Assembly: GCA_038380435.1 (NCBI GenBank)
Contig: JAWZYU010000027.1
Span: forward strand, 2,229,156-2,293,155
Length of the DNA: 64,000 nucleotides
Source of the DNA: Ryuthela nishihirai
Taxonomy: Eukaryota > Arthropoda > Arachnida > Araneae > Heptathelidae
Reading direction: 5' to 3'
In this document: positions 44,926-56,219 of the stretch, piece after piece
Position numbering within the stretch: the stretch's first letter is position 1
How the letters are laid out: every line of letters begins with the position of its first letter
Program-made: the position numbers and the translations under genes
Notes under the pieces: generated by a model
The model's database searches: none
Told to the model about the DNA's origin: nothing
The model's input: only the letters and a program-made list of their open reading frames with translations

Positions 44926-45085
44926 TTCGAGCCCCGGGTAAGGCATGGCTGTTTGTGTCGTTTTTCTGCTGAGGTCCTGCCATCCTCTCAGACCTTCTAC
45001 TGTGGCATATAAACTGACAGGCTCCTGTCAGACCTCTGTGGCAAGCAGCTGCTTGAGGGGGTATTTATTTATTTTTTTTAGAATT
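44926..45085 (+). mobile_element. SINE-B, head-truncated copy
   Basis: It starts inside the B box (TTCGAGCCCCGGGTAAGGCA) and continues through the SINE-B body to a (TATTT) tail. It lies immediately upstream of the full copy at 45092. Confidence 0.88.
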
Positions 45086-45091
45086 AAGTGC

Positions 45092-45297
45092 CATGGCCGA
45101 GTGGTTAGCGCGCTTGGCTACTGATCTAAGGGACCTGGGTTCGAGCCCCGGGTAAGGTATGGTTGTTTGTGTCGTTTTCATGCTGAAGGCCTGCCATCCT
45201 CTCAGACCTTCTACTATGGCATATAAACTGACAGGCTCATGTCAGACCTCTGTGGCAAGCAGCTGCTTGAGGGGGTATTTTTTTTTATTTAATTTGT
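45092..45297 (+). mobile_element. SINE-B, full-length copy
   Basis: Complete tRNA-like head (GGCCGAGTGGTTAGCGCGCT and GGGTTCGAGCCCCGG), body with CATATAAACTGACAGGCTC, and tail TATTTTTTTTTATTT. It is the best copy of the family in the window. The ORF at 45159-45437 is a shadow. Confidence 0.92.
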
Positions 45298-46164
45298 GGG
45301 AAAACATGATTCTATTTCTGTTGATTGCTTATTTGGAAAAAAAAAATTCTGAAATTCACTTCTTTTATTTGTTTGAGAAATATCCAGGCATTTTGTCAAA
45401 GTGTATCATTGAGAAAAAAAATCACAGAAAAGAGTAATTTTTTGTTTTAAGTAAAAAATATATTATGTTGTTCAGAAAGAAATTGTTAAGTTGACATTGA
45501 TGTTATGCGTCATCATAGTTGTGACGACGCATACCATCAACGTCAACTTAAAGAGTACACTGGAAGAGCGGAAAAAGGGACTTGCAATCTTAGTGACCAG
45601 CTGTCATCTGTGCCAGCAAGGTATTAAAGCTCAAAGACTGGTAATTATTCCTTTTTTATTCTTGGCAGCCTTTGATAGGAAAAGGTATAGGTACATAATG
45701 GAGTAATATCTGAGACAATAAACAAATTGCACTGTGTCAATTAAAGCTATATTCACTAAATGAGCAGTTATGGCTCTCCTCAATAATCTATATCTTAAAT
45801 GTGAATACAGCTAAAAATCATATAATATTAAATTTTTAGAACTAAAGCTGTGATTGTAATTAATTTTGTATTACACCGAACAACAAATTTTGACCTTTGG
45901 TGTATTTTGGAAGTGCAAACAGCCATTTCTTCTGATGTAAATCGAGGTGCTGAGCACAAAAATGACAACAAAAATGTTTGATTGGCTGCTGTTTTTGAGA
46001 TACAGTCACTTACCTGTATTACGTCATTCACTGAACGTTGCATATTGATCTATAGCAACCGCTGCCTCTTTGCCTGCTGCTTATATACCTAATCTTGAGA
46101 ATCTTGCATCACATTTCAGCAGTAATCTGCTAACATTGATGGGCTCCATCTTCCTTGATATCAA
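45298..46164. other. Non-coding region
   Basis: A short inverted pair (GTTAAGTTGACATTGATG at 45486 and CATCAACGTCAACTTAAAG at 45535) surrounds ATAGTTGTGACGACGC. Otherwise no gene or transposon is recognised. Confidence 0.45.
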
Positions 46165-46275
46165 TAAATATTTAGCGGAAAAAATTTTCCCCGACATATG
46201 GGATTCGAACCCACATCTCTCCAGAAACGTGCCAGAGTATTCTTCCAGTTGAACTAATGCCAGCTCATCTTTTTT
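46165..46275 (-). mobile_element. tRNA-derived SINE-C copy
   Basis: The minus strand reads TTAGTTCAACTGGAAGAATA (A box), then GTGGGTTCGAATCCCATATG (B box), then GTCGGGGAAAATTTTTTCCG and CTAAATATTTATTGATAT. The same tail word ATAAATATTTAGCGGAAAA recurs at about 46485. It resembles the fragment at 19489. A real tRNA gene is unlikely because the acceptor stem does not close. Confidence 0.6.
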
Positions 46276-46494
46276 CCGCTAATTTTAAGATTGAACTCTA
46301 TCATGGAGATTTTTGTGCCAACCATTGGCGCCATCTATGATCTCCGGTGGCAATTATTACCTTAATATTGCACAGAGTGAGATGGAAATAAATAAGTCTC
46401 ATCACACTATTTAGCGTTATTAATGATTTAAACATAGATGATAATCACAGCATTACCTGATGCTCTTTTGGCGTTCATAAATCAGTAAATATTT

Positions 46495-48000
46495 AGCGGA
46501 AAATCTATCTCTTCCTTTGTACCAATTTCCTGAGGAAAATGTTCCCCATGCTCATCACTCCTAGCGCCACAGTTTTGCGGAAAGAAATTCAAATGAAAAC
46601 TTAAGAAATGTAACTACAAAGACATATTGCATCCTAGTTAATGATATGAAGATAGCAGTTCTTCCACAAAGTCCTTGTAATTTTCTTCTTTTTTATTCCC
46701 TAGGAAGCTTGTTACCACCTGTCGGAAGGCATGCCATGCTCATCATTCATCACCAGCGATGATATGATCAAATACATCATATTGTGCAACAGTGAGCAAA
46801 TATCTGGACTGGTAAAAACTCCCTCTTTTAACTTTGCATCACTAAGTCTTGAAACTTTCTGTCATAGGTACAGAAAAGCAGTTTGTGTTTGATCCAAAGC
46901 TTTGACAATATTTTTTATTAGGCCCAATTTTATGTGTAAAGGTGGCAATAAAAGTTTCATGGATTGTACCAGCAGATAATGCTGTATATTCTTCCTGTCT
47001 CTAGTGTTTGCCGAGAATGCCAAATCCTCTTCATATAATGAGATGCTTTGTATCTGCTATTCCATTTACAAAGGAAGCAACAGAGCTTTGTATATCCAAG
47101 TTGTAATCCAAACAAAAGAGCGATGACTTTTAAGTCTGCACAAATATGTCACTTGTATTTGTCATAATTTATGTATTGAAGAATTTTGTTATAAGTTTCA
47201 TATTAACAGCATGGTCTGCTGGAACCAAAGGCAACATGTTCCCATTGTGTAGAAGAATGGCTTTCATACTTAATTTTGAAGAATCTATAAATAACCTCCA
47301 TTCTTATAGAGTATGTGTCATGTGGAGGGATGTGAATAAACTGTCAACATCTTTGCAAGCTACCAGGTTACTTACTGTGGTAAAGAACAATACCAGATCT
47401 TTTTGGCAGCTACAATACATACTTACTTCCACATTAATAAATAAGTTACTACACAGTTAGATAATCATCATTTAATACATGATATAAGCCGTAATATATA
47501 AAAAAGTATATCTATATACTCTAGCAAAGATGAGATAAGCAATCCTGGACAGGCTACTAAGCCACAAAATACAGCCCTATTGCAAATTATGACATTGAAT
47601 CTATCCTAAGTAGCTAACATACAATCCATCAAACTCAAATTATAATACCTTTGTAACTATTCAAAGGAAATTGAGTTAAAACAAAAGTATTTACCCATCT
47701 TATTCAGCTGGTACAATGGCAAATAGGAATCATTATACAGGATTGCCTACCTCATCTTTGCTAGAGTATATAGATATACTTTTTTTTTATATATTACAGC
47801 TTATATCATGTATTAAATGATTACTTCCACATTTCTATCAAGGAGATTCCACTGCTACAGTTTGGATCCTAGGAGTTCTGCCTTGCTCTTTGATAGCTCC
47901 AGATCTCTAACAAGATCATTCAACTTGTTCTGCATAATCTTGTGTGGTGAATCCAATGTTTTGAGTGTGAAGTCGAAATCTACAGATTGTTTCCTGTGTT
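46495..48000 (-). pseudogene. Decayed copy of a widespread uncharacterised animal gene family
   Basis: Reading the minus strand from 48000 to 46495 with frameshifts and stops gives SPHKIMQNKLNDLVRDLELS, KSKAELLGSKL, a stop, and QWNLLDRNVEV. After the insertion it continues VACKDVDSLFTSL, EWRLFIDSSKLSMKAILLHN, GNMLPLVPADHAVNMK, LFGLQLGYTKLCCFLCKWNS, HKIGPNKK-like text, then FFPQNCGARSDEHGEHFPQE. This order matches a protein family found in many arthropods and cnidarians in multiple copies, which I know only as uncharacterised and suspect to be transposon-associated. Stops, frameshifts and a 385-bp insertion at 47436-47820 show it is dead. No intron structure is seen. Confidence 0.7.
47436..47820. 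mobile_element. 385-bp insertion with ~70-bp inverted repeats and 13-bp TSD
   Basis: TTACTTCCACATT at 47423-47435 and 47821-47833 brackets the insert. Near its ends, long inverted repeats (about 47465-47535 and 47745-47820) share CATTTAATACATGATATAAG, GTATATCTATATACTCTAGC and AAAGATGAG. It splits the minus-strand pseudogene exactly within one reading frame (NVEV is duplicated on both sides). TIR length suggests a foldback or MITE element, while the TSD length suggests reverse transcription. Confidence 0.8.
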
Positions 48001-48316
48001 CCTGTTTTTTCCTTCTCTTCCAAGTCCACATCGTAATGTTCTGGTGGCACTGGATGGACAGGTTTTCCACATACGGCACTGGGTGGATGGCACATGGTAT
48101 ATTGGGGTAGTTGTCTGCTTTTTCTTTTTAGTAATACCCTTCACAGTGGAGGTGTCATGTGAAAGTAACCATCACTCACAGGTTATGTCACAATGTTGGA
48201 CATTTCCTGCCAATATCGTAGTAATGGCACTGACCACCTTTTGCCATTTAGCCAACTGCGAAGACGTGCTGTACAACTGTTACACACTATATGCAGAGCA
48301 CAGCTCCTCTGTTGAT

Positions 48317-48604
48317 CGGGGCGGGGTCAGTCAGTAGCGCGCCAGGCTCGTAATCTGTAGTTCCCAGGTTCGAGTCCCAGCTGGGTCAGCGTTGAGATTT
48401 ATCCCTGCAAAATTCCCCACCCTGCCCACGGTCAGTAGGGGACACCGATGGGCTTGGAAAGGCCTACTGGAACAGCTGTTGGCTGTCTCCCAACAGCTGT
48501 TCCAGTGGGTCCCCTCCCCCAACCTTCTCTGAGCCTTTGGGGTCCATGTGACCTGGCCATTTAGCCCATGGTGTGCAAAAAAGTGCCGCTCAGAGGTAAA
48601 ACAA
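48317..48604 (+). mobile_element. SINE-A, internally deleted, with 11-bp TSD
   Basis: Plus-oriented SINE-A flanked by CCTCTGTTGAT at 48306-48316 and 48605-48615. The head and 3' end are intact. The middle jumps from GGGCTTGGAAAGGCC to CTACTGGAACAGCTGTTGG and back to CTGTCTCCCAACAGCTGTT, an inverted snippet at the deletion joint. Confidence 0.92.
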
Positions 48605-48615
48605 CCTCTGTTGAT

Positions 48616-50019
48616 TGATTAGGGCTGATGGCACTTTTCTGTCTTGCAAACATCATTTCCCCGCAAATATACCAAAATGTATCTGCATTATTAACACAGT
48701 TACAAGGCATCACTACTGCTGGATTAAAACTGCAAGGATCACTTGTGTTGTACTTATGACTCAGGGGTAAATGGGAGTCGTTCAAAAGGCTTGTTCACCC
48801 TATGAGATGTCGCTTACAACTAACGATTGCATCATCTTTTGTCAGCTATCGTAAAGCCACGATGTCATGACTCAACTACATTGCATTAGACAATGATGCA
48901 ATACTTCCTGGGGTGTGTCCGGCAGGCTGATGCAATACAACGCAATATGTTGCGATCTGGAATTTATAATACAGCGTTGCAAAATGGTTACCTATATACT
49001 CAATACTGACTGAGTCGTTTATACATGACCATCTCTGTCTCTCCTAAACAAGAGCCAATCGACATATTTTATTGTCATTTTCGTGTTCAGTGTCTCGAAA
49101 TTAGTAAAGATTGGCTATTTTCATTTCAAAGCCTTTTTGTGTGTTCTCCAGTGTAAGTTAATGAATTTTAGAAGGAATGTTTTTATTTTTCCTAAGACAG
49201 TGTAGGGGAAATAAAAATTAGGAAGGATAGACAACATGGTGTAATATTAAGTTTTAGAAATGAGATTTTTTTCACTTTCTCATTCAAAAACCAGTCCTGG
49301 CGTGAGGGGTGGTGTAACCATCCCGACACAACTATCGGACGGTGCCAGGATTGTTTACTATTGACATCATTCGAGAGCAGCTGTTTACTGCAGAGTCTTG
49401 TGTTGTAATACACTTACCAAAGGTCAGTGACATCATAGTTGTCGCTGGACTTTTAATAATTTTGAGAAGGGTTGGTCAATGCCCAATATATGGGACTTTG
49501 TAATTATTTTCAGGATTGCATCATCCATTCTTAGAGGGGATGCACTGAACATTGCTGCCGAAAGTTTAGTTAGACATTGTAATTATTTTGAAGATTGCAT
49601 CATCCTTTCCCGAATTGCACCAACATGTCCTACTGAAGGTCATTGACATCATCAGCAGTTGTGGGACTTAGAGAAATTTCAAGAAGGGCTGGCCATCCGA
49701 GATAACCGCCATGGGGGTGGAACCTTTGATAAGTGTTTTAATTAATGAGGGTTTTTTAATAAAGGGGGATTGGGGTCACTTTTTAATGAGTAACGAGTTT
49801 ATAGCTTGGTCATCGAAGATGGCTGCCAAAGGGATGAGGGGGTGGAACTTTTGATATGGGGGATGAAGAGTTTCCGAATTCTGTTGTAACATGCCCTACT
49901 CTTCTCGTGATAGTTCTGGGATCTTCTGCAACCATGTCGAACACCTATTCCTCTAATGCAGGTGTTAGGACACGTCCTGCTTTCCCCCAATCTGTAGTAA
50001 TAGGTGAAAAGGACCCTAT
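48616..50019. other. Non-coding region with a small interleaved duplication
   Basis: TTGTAATTATTTTCAGGATTGCATCATCC (49498) and TTGTAATTATTTTGAAGATTGCATCATCC (49576) are copies. GGTCAGTGACATCAT with TTGAGAAGGGTTGG (49424-49476) recurs as GGTCATTGACATCAT with TCAAGAAGGGCTGG (49639-49693). No gene recognised. Confidence 0.5.
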
Positions 50020-50096
50020 ATCTCAAAGTCTTAATGGATGGCTGCAAAAGTATCCCTGGTTGGATATAGTCAGTGCAGAAAAGCTATTCTGTAGGA
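50020..50096 (+). other. Possible zinc-finger (TTF/ZMYM-like) exon scrap
   Basis: The plus strand encodes SLNGWLQKYPWLDIVSAEKL followed by FC. This recalls the W..KYPWL....E..FC start of TTF-type zinc fingers in hAT-related and ZMYM-like proteins. The second Cys pair is not seen. Isolated, so low confidence. Confidence 0.25.
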
Positions 50097-50419
50097 CACT
50101 GAATTTCACTGCAGTATCTATTTACTCATCAATAAATGAAATGAATGTGTCCCATTTCAGCATTTTTTGAACTGTTTTTTCAGGTCAAGATTACAAATAA
50201 CCCGTGTATTGACAATAACAAGACTACTGATTCACCTACCTGTAACTTCGGGACAATTGCTGACTCACTTTATGTAGCATTACCTCACCCAGGAGCGGTG
50301 GGATTTTGTACATTTGCATGCACATACTATTCCATCGGACTTGCGAATGATGCAAATTTACGTAGCATCATACCCTTTGACAGGGTTCCTTATTTGAACC
50401 TTCAAAATTTACTATAACT

Positions 50420-51428
50420 TGGAAGGGAAGCATTTCTGGCCCTATGTTCATAGGAACTTTTTGCATCATTATGAGCAGTAGAACATGTTCCCCGAGTTTG
50501 GCTAGACTTTTTTTTTTAAACACCCTGTATACTTGCTTAACTTGAACTGATTGAATGCAAAATGTTATACAAGGTTAGGAAATAGGTTGTTAGCACTTAT
50601 TTGGACTGTTTTCCATATAAGTGGTAACAAATTTATAGCTCAATCCTGTGTATAATCAAGCAATTTACATTAATATTATATCACAGTAATTAACAGTAAA
50701 TTTTATAACTTAAGTGTATTTTACAAATATTGATCTTGAGTATATCAGAAATTAATTTCAATTAATATTATTTACACAGGGCAGCTCCTTTCAAAGTACT
50801 TCTGGGAAAGATTATAACGTAAAATATCTTCTGGAAAGCTGAAAAGCAGATTGTAGATATAAATTGCCAGTCTACTAGTGTTAGGCTTTTTATTGGTGGT
50901 ACATCTTATTCATCAAGTGTTTTTGAAAGCCACCCAACAAAGGCTGGTAAGTAGTTTATATATGTTTTCTTATATGATATAACGATACTGTAAAAATGCT
51001 TGTTATCCATACAGCCAGCTTTCTTCATTAGTTTTTCAGAAAAAAGAAAGCCCTGAAAATGCTGGTAATGCAGTGGCAGTCATAAGGAGGGGGATGTTAA
51101 CTTCGGAGAGATGTTTTTTTAAACTTCTCTAATTTTTTTTTTACATATTAATATATATTTCCTGTTATATTTTCCACTTCATAAGCACATGCACACATTT
51201 AGTTACTGCAAACACATTAGTTTACCATAATTATGTTATCATAACCTTAAAGCAGTAATGTAACATCTGGTTCGTTTGTATTCCTTAGAGTTTTATTTTT
51301 TGTAGGCATTTAGCAGTTCTTAGTGTCTCGAAAAGCTGTGTTCCTTCTTTATAAGCTTCGTGCCTCTCTTTAAAACACTTCAGGTATTGTACTTTTAATC
51401 TAATCTCCTCGCATTTATTGTTAAGATC
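50420..51428. other. Non-coding region and probable 5' UTR of the next LINE
   Basis: No coding signal. The boundary between flanking DNA and the CR1/L2-like element's 5' end is not visible. Confidence 0.4.
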
Positions 51429-52214
51429 ATGGTGCCTAAAAATAAGATGGCAACCTCGCTAAAGAATGCAGCTCTCACTAGCAAAGCATCAAGCTCGCCA
51501 GTGGGTAGAAGCAGCCCTCCAAGGTAACCCACTGCCCCTAGCGCTGGTTTGTTGCTTTCGGACAACAATCTGTAGGCATCAGTTTCAAAATGTGTTGAAA
51601 CTGTCTTCAAATCCCAAGACTCTGTTCAAACAATTGTCTCATTACTCACAGAAGCAGTTACTTCTGCTGTTCTGCAAGAAACAAAAAGAACTGTTGAGTT
51701 TTCTACGGAGGTATACATGAGCTAAGAGATCAGCTTAAAGAGAAAGATGTAATAAATCAACTACGTTCTGAGATTTCTTTGAAATGCAATGAACTTGAAC
51801 AATATTAGTGCAGAAACTCTATCAGGATTTTTGGAGTGGAAGAAGTAGATATGCCTACTAATGACCTTGCCATTAAAATTTTCAATGAAAAACTGAACAT
51901 TGACATTTTCATAAATGACATTGATCGCAGTCATCGAGTGGTGATTGGTCGGAACAGCAAGCCCTGACCGATCATTATAAAATTCTGTTCATATCAGAAA
52001 AGAAATGCTGTGTTCCGTGCTAAAAGTAAACTTAAAGGGTAGTGGAATCTCTATTCATGAAGATCTAACGTCAGAAAGACTTAAAATGCTTCATTCGGCT
52101 ATTGAGGAATTTGGTCAGTGCAATGTTTGGACTCAAAATGGATCAATAGTGGAAAAAATGAAAAATGGTAACAAGCGCTTTATTAAATCAAAGAATGGGT
52201 TAAATGAACTTTAA
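51429..52214 (+). pseudogene. CR1/L2-like ORF1 remnant
   Basis: Frames in series give MVPKNKMATSLKNAALTSKA near the start, then, in another frame, RIFGVEEVDMPTNDLAIKIF and DIDRSHRVVIGRNSKP, and finally SKLKGSGISIHEDLTSERLK and NVWTQNGSIVEK. IFGV..., DI.RSHR.G and EDLT..R are hallmarks of the ORF1 nucleic-acid-binding protein of these LINEs. At least three frame breaks. Confidence 0.75.
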
Positions 52215-52403
52215 AATTAGTTTTAAAAAACCTTTGTGTATCTGTATATTTATATATATTTTTACCCATGTTTATGTATACATATTGTGATTGTAACACA
52301 CTTTACACAATCTTGTGTCTCTTAACTTCTGTTGTTGCTAAACTGCACATAGTTTGTCGTTTTTAGTAAAAACTCTTCTACTACGAGTACTGTTTACGAC
52401 TTT

Positions 52404-54830
52404 TTGAAACCCATTAGTCCTTTTATATATCTATTCTTATTCTGTATTCGTTTTTCATTTGTACATTTATATAACTTCATGTCCCTATCTACCGCTAACA
52501 AAAATTTTCTTCTTAACTTATACCCAACTCTCTCAGATATATCTCTTCCCCAAGATCACTGTTGGTTAAACCTTTGTCATCTCAATATTCGTTCTCTTAA
52601 ATTTAAACACTCCTATCTACTGAGTTCTGACATTTTGAAATTTGATGTAATTGCTCTTACAGAGACATGGCTCAATATCTCCCTTCCAGATGGTCTTTTT
52701 GAACTCGAAGGACATAAACTATTCTGCATTGACAGATCTAGTGGAACAGGAGGAGGACTTGCATTATATGTGAAAAAAACATTTAATGTTGAAGCAATGC
52801 CTATTCCTACTTGCTCTTGTTTCGAAGGTCTCTGGGTCAAAATTCTGCATCGACAGATCTAGTGGGACAGGAGGAGGACTTGCATTATATGTGAGGGAAA
52901 CATTTAATGTTGAAGTAATGCCTATTCCTTCTTGTTCATGTTTCAAAGGTCTTTGGGTCAAAATCTCCCATATCAATAAACAAAATCCTGCTGTTATTAT
53001 CGGCACACTTTACCGTCCTCCGAACAGCAATATTGAAGATTTTATTAATTCATTGTACTCAGTCCGTGAAAGCTTCTCTTGCAACATTACTTCCATTCTT
53101 ATGGGAGATTTTAATATCGATGCTGTAAAACATAATTCTGCATATTCTAAGCTTGAAATCTGCCTAAAAACATTTGGACATATTTGTTTAAACAAATTGC
53201 CCACTCGCATTACTGATCACAGTGAATCTCTCATTGATATGATTTTTTCCAATAGAGCTACACTTACTCTCTTTGAAGACATTGGTGATCATTTTATTAT
53301 TAGCACATCTGTATGTGCACCTAAAGTTTAATTTCAAAAAGATCCTTTAAAAATTTCAACAACGATGAGTTTTTTGAGTTTGCAAAATATCTTCCTTTCC
53401 ACAAGAGTATTTCTGAATGCACAACTCCTACCTCAAAAGCACAAAATCTCTCCTGTTTAATCAATTTTTGCACTTGACACCTATGCTCCTTATAAAACTT
53501 TCTGAGTTCGCCCTTCTTGAAAGTCTTGGATTACAAAGAGCTTCTGAAATTGATCACATTAAACAACAAACACTTTACGAATGCTATTAACCCTAATCAC
53601 CCATACACATGGGAGAACTATAAAACTTTCCGTTATCTGGTCAACATTAGTATTAAAAATGCCAAGTGTCTATATTTTCTTAATCGACTTTCCACTATTA
53701 ATCCAAATGGAAATGAAGTATTTCGAATTTTCGATTCTATTACTGGTAACTTAAGAAACCAAACCAAAATTAATAAGATCGTTTACAATGAAACTCCTTC
53801 TATGATCCTAAAGACATTGCTAATGTTTTAAATAATGTATTCTGTAATGCTGCATTTCTACAGAAAATTATGCAAACACAAATGAGTCATCCTTTTCCAA
53901 TAAATCATTTAATAATCTGGAAACCTTTAAACTCCAAAATGTTACCGAAATCAAAGTTCTTAACCTCATAAATTCGCTAAAAAACACTCGCAGCGCCGGA
54001 TCAGATGGAATCCCTATCATTATTCTAAAAATTCTTTCCCCATTAATATCTGCACCCCTTTGTGATCTAATTAATTGTTCATTTAACACTAATGAATTCC
54101 CAGTTCCATGGAAAGAAGCCATCATCTCACCTATACCTAAAATTTCAAATCCTTCTAATCCTCTGGACTATCGACCTATTTCAGTTACATGTGCTTTAAG
54201 CAAAATTTTAGAAAAAGCCATCGAGAGACAATTATTGACTTTTGTTGAAAAATTTAATTTACTTTCGTGCAGACAATTCGGGTTTAGGAAAAATCGGTCA
54301 ACTGAAACTCTCATGACACTTCTTGTTAATCAATGGAGATTGGCTTTAGACAGCAAAGTGAAAACAGTTGTGGGACTGGTTTCCCTTGACATCTCAAAGG
54401 CATTTGATTCGGTTGAGCACAACTTATCTTGAAAAAACTCTGCTATAATCTTAATCTATCACCCTCAGCTCTTTCCTGGTTTAAAAATTATCCGAACTAA
54501 ATTAAGCACTAATGAGATTTCTACACCTTTTAAAATCAATCGGGGAGTACCTCAAGGAACCATTTTTAGCCCACTTCTCTTCAACCTTTTTGTTAATGAT
54601 TTTCTAGAATCCTCCACCAACTACAATATTTTTATGTATGCAGACAATTGTCTTCTTTATTTTACATCAAGTTCTTTCACTTCTCTAAAACAAGAAATAG
54701 AGAACAATATTCATGATGGGCTTCATTGGTATACTAAAAATGGACTCACTGTCAATATAAAAAAAAATATATTGTTTTTCTTTCAACTACAAATTCTTTC
54801 CCGCCTGACACAAACATTAAATTAATAACA
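52404..54830 (+). pseudogene. CR1/L2-like ORF2 remnant (endonuclease and RT)
   Basis: Endonuclease: LCHLNIRSLKFKHSYLL, DVIALTETWLNISLPDG, GGGLALYVKKTFNVEA, GTLYRPPNSNIEDFINSL, ILMGDFNIDAVKHNS, and LIDMIFSNRATLT (52560-53290). RT: IKVLNLINSLKNTRSAGSDG, WKEAIISPIPK, LDYRPISVTCALSKILEKAI, CRQFGFRKNRSTETLMT, VSLDISKAFDSVEH, GVPQGTIFSPLLFNLFVND, and MYADNCLLYF (53940-54660). The catalytic YADD is YADN, which removes the second Asp. A 121-bp tandem duplication (anchors 52731 and 52852) causes the first frameshift; others follow near 53330, 53500, 53870 and 54430. Confidence 0.85.
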
Positions 54831-55628
54831 CCCATATTACAGTTTCCACTTCCATGAAGTACTTAGGTATGACTATAGATAATAATCTTGACTTTGAAAT
54901 TCACATTAATAAAACAATCGATTCAGCTTCTAAAAGAACTTATATATTGAGGTACTTTTGAAACTATATATCCTCCTATGCCCCATTGTTGTACAAAATT
55001 TATATTGGACCGAAACTTGAATATTGTGCCTCCACTCTTTTTGGTATTAATAAAAAAAAACTCTTATAAATTAGAAAAAGTTCAAAATGAAGCTCTCAAA
55101 ATCAGCAAAATCTATTTTAACAAACGAGAATATCTAACACTTACTGATATTCTTTCCAGCTACCAAATTCCCACTCTTGAATCTAGAAGAAAGCTGCGGT
55201 TTATTACCCTTATTCATGACACTATTTATAACAACTCTCATCCCCTTCAATTCTTACACCCTATATTCGATTACGACATCACCACATCCTTCGCTCTGAT
55301 AATAAAATGTTTTCTACTCCAAAAATTTACAAAGCTAAGTATGGTGAAATTTCTTTTGCCTTTCAAGCAACCTCAACTTGGAACTATCCATCGAGCGATA
55401 TCACTTCTTTAAATTCTAAAACAAAATTCTAAAACTATATTACTCCATTCCTATTAAAATATTGAAACGTTTGACCAACAATATCTCCTCACCCCTATTC
55501 CCACTCCCCATCTTAGCCCTTTATCTGGATTATCCACAATCTTTTTTCTTTTCCCTATTCATTCATTTAATATTACTCTCTGTTGTATTAAACCTTCCTT
55601 TTCTTCCCCCTAAGTTTTTTATGTTTTT

Positions 55629-55722
55629 ATCCTCTCAGATCTCCTACTGTGGCATATAAACTGACAGGCTCCTGTCAGACCTCTGTGGCAAGCAGCTGCT
55701 TGAGGGGGTATTTTTTTTTTAA
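55629..55722 (+). mobile_element. SINE-B 3' fragment
   Basis: CCTCTCAGATCTCCTACTGT, GGCATATAAACTGACAGGCT, CCTCTGTGGCAAGCAGCTGC and TTGAGGGGGTATTTTT match the last ~90 bp of SINE-B. It was inserted in, or captured by, the 3' UTR of the LINE. Confidence 0.88.
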
Positions 55723-55944
55723 TCATATTTCGTATTATATGTTCTGTCTATGTAACTTGTCTTTTTGTTTATATGTATCAAATAATTGTTCAATTCCTCT
55801 AAATATGTTTGTCGTTGTGTACTGATTATCAATATTTCTTTTTAATATCTGAAATGTACTGGGGCATCAAGCCACTTGAATGTTTAAATTAATATCCAAA
55901 ATTACCTGTACCTTGGCTTTACTGTAACCCCCTGCATGAAATAA

Positions 55945-55962
55945 ATTATTATTATTATTATT
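55945..55962. repeat. (ATT)n tract: LINE tail and left junction of the next element
   Basis: Six ATT units following GAAATAA, the typical 3' tail of CR1/L2-type elements. The matching TTA tract at 62478-62501 bounds the other side of the R4/Dong-like insertion. Confidence 0.85.
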
Positions 55963-56219
55963 TAACAAATACACATTCAAGCAGTACAACAGGGGCTAAT
56001 TAAGTAGCCAGACTATAACAAGGTTTTAGAACATCCTCCTAGAAGAACAATGCTGGCTAACTGAAATATAATAAATATAAAATATAATAAATCATAACAT
56101 CAAAGTAATGAAGTAGGCATTTAACATTTGAACAAATAGCATCTAATCTTCAAAACATAAGATTTCTTCATGTTCGATAGTTATCCATCTTAAATAAGAC
56201 TAAGAAGCTAGGGTTTAAT

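Larger units (their letters stand above)
51429..55962 (+). mobile_element. CR1/L2-like LINE, degenerate, with (ATT)n tail
   Basis: ORF1, endonuclease and RT follow in the usual order on the plus strand. The element ends CCCCTGCATGAAATAAATTA followed by (ATT)n at 55945-55962. Numerous frameshifts and stops, a 121-bp tandem duplication in the endonuclease region and a mutated catalytic motif show that it is inactive. A 3' fragment of SINE-B lies in its 3' UTR at 55629-55722. Its ATT tail is the junction with the R4/Dong-like LINE that follows. Confidence 0.85.

Noticed and set aside
45092..45180. Functional tRNA genes at SINE heads (22158, 45092, 48317, 59362 and minus-strand copies)
   Set aside because: A and B boxes are present but acceptor stems do not close and each is followed by a conserved SINE body and has TSDs.
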